From: Nemophila menziesii
Taxonomy: Eukaryota; Streptophyta; Magnoliopsida; Boraginales; Hydrophyllaceae
Direction of reading: 5' to 3'
NCBI GenBank assembly: GCA_029959085.1
Contig: JARWIR010000015.1
Location: forward strand, 4,587,017-4,651,016
Length of the DNA stretch: 64,000 nucleotides
Both the position numbers and the translations under genes were made by a program. Below are positions 34,076 to 44,706 of the stretch, one piece after another (position 1 is the stretch's first letter; each line of letters opens with the position of its first letter). The notes under the pieces are model-generated. The model made no database searches. It saw only the letters and a list, made by a program, of their open reading frames with translations, and was not told the DNA's origin.

Positions 34076-35218
34076 TGAATATCCTAGAGGGGGGGTGAAT
34101 AGGATACTAATAAGATTAATGCCTAATTACAAATATTTTGGACAATTATAAGTTTGAAGAAAAACTTCTAATCAATATATATCAAACTCTAAGTGATCAT
34201 GCAATGGTGTAACTAGGTTTGATATAAATTAATAGACAAGCAATCAATACACGATAAATAAAGAGATAAGGGATAGAAAGTACACAACGATGTATAGTGG
34301 TTCGGTTATCCCTACATCTACTACCTAAGGATGTCACCTTAGGATTTCAAAGCTTCCTAACTAAGCTCCCGCCTCTCTCTTAACCAGGTTAAGAACATAA
34401 TACCCTTACAACCACTTCGATACCACGAAGTAAACTCTTGTTCTATCACAACACAAGGAAACCAAGTATACTCCCTATACTCAAACTATCTCTTAATATA
34501 TCTATTACAAAGACTATATCTAAGAGGACAAATACAAGGGTTTGATTTGTGAAATAACTTTGCTAAACAAACTCCTAAAGAGTGGATATGACTTTAAGTT
34601 TGAATCTCCTCTTGAGTAGATAATAACTTTGAAGCTTCTTGGTTTTAGCTCTTTTTCAAGCTTGGATGATTAACTATGATAGATTGAGACCTCTAATTTT
34701 TTATGAGAAAGATAGTAAAAATAGTTGAATTGTAAGAGGTAAGTTTATTCTTGAAAGAGGTCATATATATTGCACAAGAAAGTCGCCAACGGTTATAAAG
34801 TTTGTGGGACAACTTGTGCTAACCGGGTTCCCGTTTAGAGCCAAACGGGTTCCCGTTTATCTTCCCCAATGGCTATGTAATAAATGATGTGGCATTGACT
34901 AGAAAGAAGACCAAGCTGACCGGGTTCACGGTTACGTATCTAACAGGTTCCGGATTTGCACCAAACGGGATCCAGTTTGTCTTCTGACTTCCATATTTTG
35001 ACCTTTTGCTATGATTCTTGGATAGAAAACTTTCTTTATGAGAGTTTTTGGAAATATTATTCTAAGAAGCTTTGTAGTTGATCATGAAGACTAAATCTCA
35101 ATGTACACAAAGATAAGGTTAAAAATATTTGTCTGAAAATCAACTTCTTAGGATATGACTATAAGGCATTGATATGAATGATAAACATAGTGTTTTTGAT
35201 GAAATAATATGAAAGAGA

Positions 35219-35281
<63 letters not shown>

Positions 35282-35353
35282 GTATTTAGCACACTAATCA
35301 CAACAGGATTTGTCACATTAAAACAACCTATGGAGGGAGGCTATATGCCAACA
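34076..35353 (-). repeat. 3' LTR of the SIRE-like element
   Basis: 1278 bp, beginning on the minus strand TGTTGGCATATAGCCTCCC and ending CCTCTAGGATATTCA. It is homologous to the solo LTR at 56521-57899. It contains a TA run (35221-35276) and a run of ACGGGTTCCCGTTT-like words (34815-34985) that differs completely from the cassette at the same position in the solo LTR. Confidence 0.88.
35221..35276. repeat. TA microsatellite in the LTR
   Basis: About 28 TA units. The solo LTR copy has none here, and the 5' LTR remnant is broken at the same place by the CACTA element. Confidence 0.95.
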
Positions 35354-35372
35354 ATCTCCCCCTTTTTTATGA
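35354..35372 (-). promoter_or_regulatory. Polypurine tract of the SIRE-like element
   Basis: On the minus strand, AAAAAAGGGGGAGAT directly precedes the 3' LTR. Further GGGGGAG tracts at about 35493 and 35716 are typical of SIRE-type 3' regions. Confidence 0.8.
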
Positions 35373-36511
35373 TGACAAATCCTTCACTAAAACAGCTTAA
35401 GAATGATATGAAAGTGGAAATATAAAGGTGTTATGATTCCCCTATCAATGTGCATACAAGATGTGAAAATATAAAGCACATAAGGAGTCTAACTCCCCCT
35501 CAAAACAAGCATCAAATCAAAGTGTATTTTCAAGAAAAATGATATGCATTTGTGAGTTTTGTAAAGTGAAATTTGGAAAGTTTTAGTGCACATATTTATT
35601 CCACTTTGTCTTCATAAAAAAGATGGTATATAAATCTAACAACTACACATAACTATTACAAGGTGAGCCAAACTCAAGTCATCCAAGAAAAAAGTAAAAG
35701 ATGAAATTTATAATTCTCCCCCTTTGTCAACTACAAGAAGAATTGATGGAAACAATATAATTTTGATAAAATAGAGGGACCAAAGTACAATTTTGAAAAG
35801 TATAGGAACCAAAGTGCAATATTGCAAGGTATAAGGGCCAAAGTGTGATTTTGCAATTTTAAAGGAAAAAATTTAACGTTTATGTATTTATAAGAGAGTG
35901 TGAGTAATAGGAATCTAAACATTGAAATTTAAAAAAAAATTGGGACTAAAAGGCAATTACCAAATTTTAGGGACTCAAATGCAATTACCAAATTTCTAGG
36001 GACTTAAAATGAAATTGGATGATTGAGAAGGGCTAAAGCGCAATATCACCTATGACATCAAGAAAACGATTAGCAACACAATATCACAATAAAAGAAATT
36101 ATCAAAATATGATAAAATACGACTCCAAACAACAGAATCAAAGCATAATAATCTGGAAAACGATTACATAATCAAATACTAAGTTCAAAAATAAACAAAC
36201 CAAAACAAATACCGAGTTTAAAACAAGACATAAAAGATAAACAATCCATCAACATAAAACCAAAATTAAACACGATTAAAGACAACCCAAAAATATTTAC
36301 GAGAGAATTAAGTATTACGAGGCGATCGACTCCTTAACCTTCTTCATATGCTTGCAACATCATTTCGAAGACATGAAACTTCGTTCTTCAAGCCCTCAAT
36401 CCTATCATGCATATTTCGAAACCAACTTTTCACTTCCGCAAAGTCGTCTTTTATCACATTAAAGACCCTATCAATGTCATCTTTGGTAGCAACATTTGAG
36501 GAGAAAACATT
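35373..36511 (-). other. SIRE-like 3' untranslated interior
   Basis: AT-rich, with extra CTCCCCCT tracts and several copies of a GGGACTNAAATGCAATTACCAAATTT word between 35760 and 36030. No ORF is supported. Confidence 0.6.
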
Positions 36512-37382
36512 TTAAGGTGGGACACGAGAAGCTCGTTTAGTCGGAGGAGGCAGAGGTACCGGAATAGTCGTACGAGGAGGAATGTTAAAAGATTCTAATG
36601 GAAGACCCGTAGAGATAACACTTGAAATGATATGATTTGAAATGGATTTTTGGAGATCTTCCACAAAATTATCAAAAGAATGTTTATCGATGTCCTTACC
36701 ATTGTAAATATAGATTTTCATAGTTTTTAAAAACGAAGGTCAATCCTCCAAGTTGACGCAAAATCATGAGGATTTTGAGAGGGACGAATATTTTTAACAT
36801 GGACTAGAAAGTATCTAAGAGCAATCCCATACGGGAGAGTAGCATTTTGATGAGCTCGTGTTTCCATGTTACAAATAAAGATTTTGCAAAAATTTAATAG
36901 GTTTTTCGAGTAAAGATGATAAAGGAGAATTGCTTCATAGAGGGCTATAGTACCATCTTTCTTATATTTTCCGAGAAGACAATGCATAAGAATTTTGTGT
37001 GCTAAATGGATATCTGGGGTAAAAAAGACTAAATAACCAAGGTTGAACATGGTTCAAAATCATTGTAGTGGACATAAAGCTTTCAACCTCGTTTTTCAAA
37101 GAAAAATCAATATTTTCCCTAACTCGATTCCAACCAACTAAGATAAAATTTTTGTAACTCGAGTTTTGTAGATTAAAAGCTTTAGCAACAACACTAGGGC
37201 TAATTGAAATTTTTTTTGGTGGAAACCATAGTTTTAAAATAGAAAGTTTCATAATCTAAGGGATGGACAGGTTTATAAAATTCACTAACAAGTGATTCAT
37301 GGGTGGAATACTCAATTGAAAGGAAAAAATCAAGCTTTTCAAATTTAAATAATTTATAGAGAGTGGAAGAGGGAGATATATA
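36512..37382 (-). pseudogene. Frameshifted ORF, putative plant transposon protein (PF20167-like) in env-like position
   Basis: Three overlapping minus-strand frames join as one decayed protein: FFLSIEYSTHESLVSEFYKP (37340 down), ISPSVVAKAFNLQNSS (37190 down), then LAHKILMHCLLGKY, ALYEAILLYHLYS and TLPYGIALRYFLVHV (37000-36770), with a proline-rich tail ending near 36512. The order resembles the putative plant transposon protein family, itself related to Athila ORF1. It lies between where pol should be and the 3' LTR, the place where SIRE elements carry an env-like gene. Its 5' end is cut by the CACTA element. The family call is by eye and moderate. Confidence 0.5.
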
Positions 37383-37730
37383 CACTACTCCCGCATTAGC
37401 CTCTAGCGACTAAATTTCTCGCGACTACTTGATGTAGTCGCTAAAGATAGGAGCATTCGCGACTACAAATCTCTAACGACTACATGGTATTTTTCGCGAC
37501 TACCAAGTAGTCGTTAACAATGTTTGATTTTTTCGACTACATGCTGTAGTCGTTAATACGTATTAAGTAGTCGATAATGGTATTTAGTATTTTTTAATTA
37601 TTTTCCAACCGCCAACGTGTAGTCGCTAGTGGGTTAATCATTTAACGACTACTTCATGTAGTCGTTAGTACTCATTTATAACGACTACAAGTGAATTTTT
37701 GGCGACTACTTATGTAGTCGCGAGTAGTGT
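37383..37730 (+). repeat. Left terminus and subterminal repeats of the CACTA element
   Basis: About sixteen GCGACTAC/GTAGTCGC-type cores in both orientations after the terminal 19 bp, many as inverted pairs separated by 2-6 bases. These are the expected TNPA-like binding sites. Confidence 0.9.
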
Positions 37731-37845
37731 AGCGTCTTTTCCAGCAATAAATTGCGAATTGCTTTACCCAATACACCATTATTATATAATTTCTCTTTCT
37801 TTCTCTCAAATCTCTCCCAATTTTTTTCCACAATTCATCATTAAA

Positions 37846-38180
37846 AATTATTCCAACACTTTGAAAAGCTTTCCCGGTTCAATCATCAAGTGGGACCGCA
37901 TCAATTATCAATTTTTATTTCCAAACTTGCCAAAAGTAGGTATTTTTTGTTCCATAAAACTCTTTCAATATATCTTTTACTTTCATTCAATTGTGTAGTA
38001 AATGTTAAATAGTATCACTTATTAGGTATTTCAACACGTGGGCAAGCTTTCCCGGGTCAAACATCAACGTGGGGCCGCCTCAATTATCAATTTTCCCTTC
38101 CGAATTTGCCCAAAAGTATGTGTCTTTTTCATCCTTTCCTTAATTGATTACAATTCTATAGTTAATGCTAAATATATAAT
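37846..38180 (+). promoter_or_regulatory. Duplicated leader/promoter module of the TNP2 gene
   Basis: Two tandem units, each with GGGxCCGCxTCAATTATCAATTTT followed about 45 bp later by CATAAAACTCTTTC or a relative. A G-box CACGTG is at 38035-38040. The same doubled module occurs in the partial copy at 468-830, so it is conserved within the family. A promoter role is inferred. Confidence 0.5.
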
Positions 38181-38245
38181 ATCATTGTGTATATATCTAT
38201 ACTCATTTATTAATTTCATGTGAATTATAAATAATTATATTAAGT

Positions 38246-38300
38246 ATATATATTTTTATATATATATATATATATTTTTAAATATATATATATATATTTT

Positions 38301-38332
<32 letters not shown>

Positions 38333-38345
38333 AAAATATATATAT

Positions 38346-38390
<45 letters not shown>

Positions 38391-38391
38391 T
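38246..38391. repeat. Interrupted TA-rich microsatellite
   Basis: TA runs broken by TTTTTA and AAATA. Reading frames through it (IYIYI) are artefacts. Confidence 0.9.
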
Positions 38392-38455
38392 TTGTATGAT
38401 ATATTATTGTATGTTGCTATATTTTGTATGCTTTTAATGTTATATTTATGCATTT

Positions 38456-38690
38456 ATTTGGTGATGTGATATTTCGTGTGCTTTTAATTTTATATTTATT
38501 TATTTAATCGGTGATGTAATAATTTTTTTCATTTCATATTTATTTATTTAATCGGTGATGTAATAATTTTTTTTTTATTCATTTATGTAATCGGTGATGT
38601 AATAATTTTTTCTCGTTTTATTTTTATGTATTTATTTGGTGATGTAATAATTTTTTTTTTCATTTTATTTATGTTGTATTCTTTCATATT
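38456..38690 (+). repeat. Minisatellite before the TNP2 start
   Basis: About five units containing GGTGATGTAATAATTTTTTT followed by CATTTTATATTTATTTATTT-like sequence, ending a few bases before the start codon. Shared with 1-300. It probably lies in the 5' leader of the transcript. Confidence 0.85.
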
Positions 38691-38697
38691 GTAATAG

Positions 38698-41600
38698 TTG
38701 ACTATGGCTTCTGGTATTGATAAGAGTTGGATTGGTACGGCTCATAATGTTTCGCGTGAATTCATTAAGGGGATAGAACCATTCCTTGCTTTTGCTGAAA
38801 AAAATAGACCTCCTGGTGAAGACACAATTTATTGTCCGTGTAATCAGTGTTCGAATTATCGTAGGTATACGGTTGAGAAAGTTAGGTCACATCTATTAGT
38901 GCATGGGTTTTTGGAGACGTATGATATTTGGACAAAGCATGGTGAGCCCGAGGATATTCTCGAGACTCGATATGAAGAAAATGAAATGTTGGATGTATAC
39001 GACGATTTGAGACCTAATTACGAGGTTGGTGGTCATTCTGGTGACACCGAGATCACAGACTCGAACAGTACAGCTCGTGACAAATTCGAAAAGATGTTTT
39101 CCGATTTAGAGACCGAGTTATACCCTGGTTGTGATGTCATGAGTTCATTAAATTTCATTGCGAAGCTAATGCACGTGAAGGTCAAGAACAAGTGGTCTAA
39201 CACGTCTTTCACCGAGTTGCTTCAGCTATTATGCCGTGTGTTGCCCAAACCTCATACGTTGCCCGATTCATACGAGGCGTGCAACAAGAAGTTAAAAAAT
39301 TTAGGTATGGGTTACGAGACCATCGATGTTTGCGTGAACGATTGTGCTTTGTTTTACAAGGAAAATGCTTCCCTTGAAAATTGTCCAGTATGTAATGAAT
39401 CCAGATGGGACCCGAAGAAGGGTCTGAAAGTAGCGCATAAGAAACTCAGATATTTCCCGATTGCCCCTAGGCTGCAGCGACTTTACGCTTCGAGGCACAC
39501 TGCCGAAAATATGATCTGGCACCAAACAGGGAAGAATACAGATCCAGATTTGTTGCGTCATCCAGTTGACGGAGATAGTTGGAAGAGATTCGTTCAGTTA
39601 CATCCCGAGTTTGCTAGTGAACCTCGGAACGTCTTCTTGGGTTTGGGTATCGATGGCTTTTGCCCATTCTCCATGCAAAACAACTCTTACAGCATGTGGC
39701 CGGTTATATTGACCGTCTACAACTTACCACCGTGGGAGTGTATGAAGGAGACGACATTCCAGCTTTGTTTGTTGATTCCGGGACCCCGTTCACCCGGCAA
39801 GGACATGGACGTCTTTCTTCGTCCTGTTATAGATGAGTTGGACGAGTTGTGGGGTAAAGGGATTATTACGTATGATGCCCACAAGAAGGAAGAGTTTACT
39901 ATGAAGGTTTGTTTGTTGTCTACGACTAACGATTTTCCCGCTAGGACATACACCTCGGGATGGTCGGGTCAAGGTTATAAAGCTTGTCCAGAATGCATGG
40001 ATGCTACTCCGTCATTGAGCGTGAAGAAAGGGGTTGCTTACTTCGACCACAGACGTTGGTTACCCATCAAACATCCTTTCAGAGAAGAAAAAGTTTTGTA
40101 CAAGGAACCCACTGAAAGGCGACCACCGAGGAAATATAAACCTGCCGATATTCAGACACAGTTAGATGGCCTTCCCATTGTGTTTCCCGGTAAACACAAG
40201 GACTTTGGGGGAAAGATCGTGAAGCCAGATGTTAATCGGCGATTCAATTGGAAGAAAAAGAGTATCTTCTATCGTTTACCTTATTGGTCCGAAAACCTGT
40301 TGAAACATAACATTGACGTTATGCATTGCGAGAAAAACGTGTGTGATGCTCTTCTTGGCACAGTAATAGGTATTGATGGAAAACTTAGCAAAGACAACGT
40401 GAAAGCGAGAATTGATCTCGAGGAAATGAAGATCAGACCAGATTTGTGGTTGCAAGAGAAAAATGGTAAGAATGTAATGCCTCGAGCTAATTATACGTTA
40501 ACCACCGAAAAAAGGAAAGTATTTCTTGATTGGTTGAAGGCACAGAAGTTTCCCGATGGATTTGCATCGAGTTTGAGAAATAACGTTCAAAGCGACTTAG
40601 GCAAGATTATAGGAATGAAATCTCACGACTGTCACGTGATGATGCAGTACCTATTCGTGGCTAGTCTCCCAGGGCTTTTCGAAGACAAAGCGATAAGTGA
40701 CGCGATTATCGGGCTAGCCAACGTGTTTCGAGTTGTGTGTAATAAAAATCTGAGTCGGAAAAAGTTAGAAAAGGAGAAGAAGAAAGTGATTGAAGTTATG
40801 TGTAGACTGGAGATGATTTTACCTCCCGCGTTTTTCGATATAATGATCCACTTGGTCATTCATTTATACGACGAGGCTTTGTTAGGGGGACCGGTTCAGA
40901 TGCGTTGGATGTACCCGTTTGAGCGGTATCTAAAGAAATTAAAGGAGTACATACGAAACCCGGCTAGGCCAGAGGGTTCAATCGCCGAGGGATACGTTGT
41001 AGAGGAGACTTTGACATTCATATCGCGTTACCTTAAAGAAGAAAAAACAAAGTTTAATGATCCGGGTAGATATCCCGATATCGAAGCTCAACCTAAAGAT
41101 TTGTCCGTATTTAAGAGCCAATGTATTCCTATAGGTAAAAAAGAGTATGGTAATTTGCATTACAACGAGAAGGAGCAAATCGACTGGTATATCCTCCTTA
41201 ATTGCGATGAAATCCAACATTTGATGACGTAAGGTTTCAATTTATTTATTAATTGTTTATTCAATTTATTTAATAAATGTTAATTCATTGTTGATCGTCA
41301 AATGTGCAGAGAACACAAAGCCACGTTATCGGGTTCCCCAGACGAAAAAGCTAGGAAACACCGGCAAAATTTCCGAGACTGGTTTCTGCATAAGGTATAG
41401 ATCCATTCAAATACAAAATTAATACTCCATTTTAGGAAACATTGTTATAACTGTTTATGCTTGTAGGTTTATGAAATGGAAAAAGAAGGTGATGCATTCG
41501 CTACAAGTGAGATGATTTCATTGGCCAGTAAGTCTCATGGTGCAGTTTATAAGTACGATTCATGTGTTGTGAATGGTGTTAAATGGGTCACTAAAGGAAA

Positions 41601-42213
41601 GGGTGAAACAAGGGTGACACAAGATTACGGGGTATCCGCCATCTACAATGGAACACCGTTTTACGGTGAATTGGTCAAGGTTGTAGAGATCACATATGAC
41701 GATGACTGTTCTGTTGTGCTGTTCGAGTGTAATTGGTATAAAACGAGTAAACCGAGGAAAGAGCATGGGGTAACTCTTGTCAACACGTCTAATTTTTTTT
41801 GGCAATCAGAGCCGTACATCTTAGCTACTCAAGCAAAAAAAGTTTTTTACATAGACGAGATTAGTTTAAGGAAATCACAAAAAGGTTGGAAAGTAGTTTG
41901 GGAACTCAATGATAGACATGGATGGAGTCCTGAGTTATGGGGTGCAGAGTCAATGCCCACTGGTGGGGATACGAGTGTCGATATCCCTTTAGTGAATACC
42001 GAGACGATTTCCGATCCAGTGAACTTGGCATCCACTGAGGAGATCGAGATTGACCCTGCTCATTTTTTTGTTGCTTTGAATTTTGAAACGGTTGTTGATG
42101 AAAACGAGGAAATTGAAGATGACACCTTGGATGAGTACGGTGATGAGGAAGAACCCATTGAGGTTGATAGTGATGGCGAACCTATAGTTGTTAGTGGATA
42201 TGATTCTGAGTAG
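38698..42213 (+). CDS. TNP2-like: TNP2-type CACTA transposase, three exons, about 1120 aa
   Basis: Exons by my reading: 38698-41228, 41310-41394 and 41467-42213. All junctions are GT-AG and phases fit (2531 + 85 + 747 = 3363 nt). Domains: transposase-associated N-terminal domain about residues 10-85 with the CPCNQC zinc-binding pair; transposase family tnp2 about 258-541, with GLGIDGFCPFSMQNNSYSMW and MHCEKNVCDALLGT; DUF4218 about 657-778 (MIHLVIHLYDEA, MRWMYPFERYL, RPEGSIAEGYV); DUF4216 about 935-1000 in exon 3 (FYGELVKVVEI, VLFECNWY). Exon 2 supplies the standard EHKATLSG ... KHRQNFRDWF linker between the last two domains, which supports the splicing model. In En/Spm, TNPD, the homologue, cuts the termini. 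The C-terminus is acidic. No stop or frameshift was found. MTM at 38698 is the first ATG in frame; MASGIDKSWIG two codons later may be the true start. Confidence 0.92.
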
Positions 42214-42280
42214 GAGTTTTTTTTTGGGTTTATTTGTATTAAAACATTTTATTTACTTAAACTTTTTAAATTTGGGGTGA

Positions 42281-43180
42281 ATTTGACTCTAAACACTTAA
42301 CTTTGACCACAAACACTTAACTTTGACCACAAACACTTAACTTTGACCACAAACACTTAACTTTGACCACAAACACTTAACTTTGACCACAAACACTTAA
42401 CTTTGACTCTAAACACTTAACTTTGACTCTAAACACTTAACTTTGACCACAAACACTTAACTTTGACTCTAAACACTTAACTTTGACTCTAAACACTTAA
42501 CTTTGACCACAAACACTTAACTTTGACCACAAACACTTAACTTTGACTCTAAACACTTAACTTTGACCACAAACACTTAACTTTGACCACAAACACTTAA
42601 CTTTGACTCTAAACACTTAACTTTGACCACAAACACTTAACTTTGACTCTAAACACTTAACTTTGACCACAAACACTTAACTTTGACCACAAACACTTAA
42701 CTTTGACCACAAACACTTAACTTTGACTCTAAACACTTAACTTTGACTCTAAACACTTAACTTTGACCACAAACACTTAACTTTGACCACAAACACTTAA
42801 CTTTGACCACAAACACTTAACTTTGACTCTAAACACTTAACTTTGACTCTAAACACTTAACTTTGACCACAAACACTTAACTTTGACCACAAACACTTAA
42901 CTTTGACCACAAACACTTAACTTTGACTCTAAACACTTAACTTTGACCACAAACACTTAACTTTGACCACAAACACTTAACTTTGACCACAAACACTTAA
43001 CTTTGACTCTAAACACTTAACTTTGACTCTAAACACTTAACTTTGACCACAAACACTTAACTTTGACTCTAAACACTTAACTTTGACTCTAAACACTTAA
43101 CTTTGACCACAAACACTTAACTTTGACCACAAACACTTAACTTTGACTCTAAACACTTAACTTTGACCACAAACACTTAA
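42281..43180. repeat. Minisatellite of 45 x 20 bp in two variants
   Basis: Exactly 45 tandem 20-bp units, CTTTGACCACAAACACTTAA (27 copies, A) or CTTTGACTCTAAACACTTAA (18 copies, B), with almost no other change apart from the first unit. Order from the left: B AAA AAB BAB BAA BAA BAB AAA BBA AAB BAA ABA AAB BAB BAA BA. Units 4-15 and 34-45 have the same 12-unit pattern. It lies between the two CACTA genes, starting about 70 bp after the TNP2 stop, so it is in or near that gene's 3' untranslated region. Confidence 0.97.
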
Positions 43181-43287
43181 TTTATTTTTGAATTTAATTT
43201 AAATGATCATTTGGTATTGAATTGAAATATTGGATAATTGTATAGTGTTTAGTGTTTTTTTTGTAAAAAAAAAAAAAAAAAAAAAAT

Positions 43288-43535
43288 TCTAGCGACTACA
43301 TTTAACTTATAGCGACTAGTTCATGTACATGAACTAGTCGCTAATGATTCTAGAGCACTAGCGACTACATTGTAGTCGCTAGACATCGAAATAAATTCCC
43401 CAAAACCGATGGCGGTCCATTTTCCCGCCCACGAAAGGACACGCGTTTCACTTAGCTATCTAGCGACTACATTTTAGTCGCTAAAGACTTATCTAGCGAC
43501 TATTTTCTAGTCTCTAGCGACTACACCAAGTAGTC
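43288..43535 (+). promoter_or_regulatory. Internal copy of subterminal motifs upstream of the TNPA-like gene
   Basis: A cluster of AGCGACTAC/TAGTCGCT words far from either terminus. It includes a perfect 34-bp palindrome at 43310-43343 (half-site TAGCGACTAGTTCATGT) and a 25-bp inverted repeat at 43358-43382 (CTAGCGACTACA, one-base spacer, mirror). It precedes the TNPA-like gene's leader. Because TNPA of En/Spm binds subterminal motifs and can act on the element promoter, this is a plausible self-regulatory site; that role is inference. Confidence 0.65.
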
Positions 43536-43559
43536 GCTAGAAAAAAAACCCTATATCTA

Positions 43560-44706
43560 AACCGAGAGCTCCTTTCTTCACTTTCATTCCTTCTTCAAAA
43601 ATTCTAAAAAACGAGAGCTCATTCCATTCCATTTTCAGCCACTCCAAGGGGCGATTCTAGCATCTAATCTTCATCAAAGGTAAGCAAATCCAACACCAAA
43701 TCTTATTCTATTCCATTTTCAAGCTTAAATTAAGATTTTTTCCTCTATTTTTACATTTCTAATTAGTTTTTTTTTTGTTTGTGTTTCATTCCGAATCAAT
43801 ATGGCATGGATTCAACACCAAATCAGCTCCGATTTCATCCAAAAAGGTTAGTATTCCAACCAATTTTTGATTTTTAATTTTCATGTCTTTTTTTTTATTT
43901 GATGATTACATGTTATTTGTAATTCCGAAATTAGTAGGGTGTAATTAGAGTGTTGTATGAATTTTTTAAACCAAAAATTGATGTTAAATGGGTGAAAAAA
44001 TTAATTTGTGAAATATAATTAAAAAAATTTCCTTTTTTTGATGCTTGATTCTTAATTCCGAGAATGATTAGTGTTAATAGGGATTGGTTTTTGTTAATTT
44101 AAACAAGTTATTCATGGTTTTTGTTTGAAAATTTAGTAGGATGATTTTTTGGCAATTTTTTAATCTTTGTTATGTTTTTTAGAAAATGTTAGATTAATCT
44201 TTGTTATGTGTTAAAAAATATATAGGGACCTTTATGCAAATTCTTAATCTTTGTTATGTGTTAAAAAATATATAGGGACCTTTATGCAATTTAAAAAAAA
44301 TATTTAAGGACCTTTATGTAATTTTATAATAATGAATAAGGACTTTCATGAAATTTTAGAAAAATAAATTGGGACTTTTATGCAATTTAAAACTACATAG
44401 GGATTTTCATGAAATTTAAGAAAAACTAAATATGGATTTTAGGGACTTTTATGCAATTTACAAAAATATTTAGGAATATTTATGCAATTTTAGAAAAATT
44501 AAATAAGGACTTTTATGCAATTTAAAAAAATATATAGGAATATTTATGGAATTTTTTAAGTTTATAATTTATTTGATTTATTTTAATTATGATTGTAATA
44601 ATTTATTTAATTTTATTTTCATGTTTTTTATTTTTGGTGATGTAATAATTTAGTATTTTTTATGTTATTTTTTATTCCGTATTTTAATTTATCTATAAAT
44701 TGCTAG
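43560..44706 (+). other. Leader and probable 5' introns of the TNPA-like gene
   Basis: CAAAGGTAAGC (43675) and AAAAAGGTTAGT (43842) look like splice donors, and TTGCTAG just before 44707 like an acceptor. An ATG at 43801 opens 15 codons but is out of phase with the downstream frame if spliced there, so it would be an upstream ORF. 44220-44530 repeats GGGACTTTTATGCAATTTA-like words about eight times. Confidence 0.5.

Noticed and set aside
38256..38453. Minus-strand Ile/Tyr-rich ORF
   Set aside because: Produced by the TA-rich leader of the CACTA element.
42281..43180. Regular 20-bp repeats resembling a CRISPR array
   Set aside because: Units are directly adjacent with no unique spacers, in a plant transposon; it is a minisatellite.
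43801..43846. First coding exon of the TNPA-like gene (MAWIQHQISSDFIQK)
   Set aside because: Splicing from 43847 to 44707 would put the downstream frame out of phase; treated as leader or upstream ORF.
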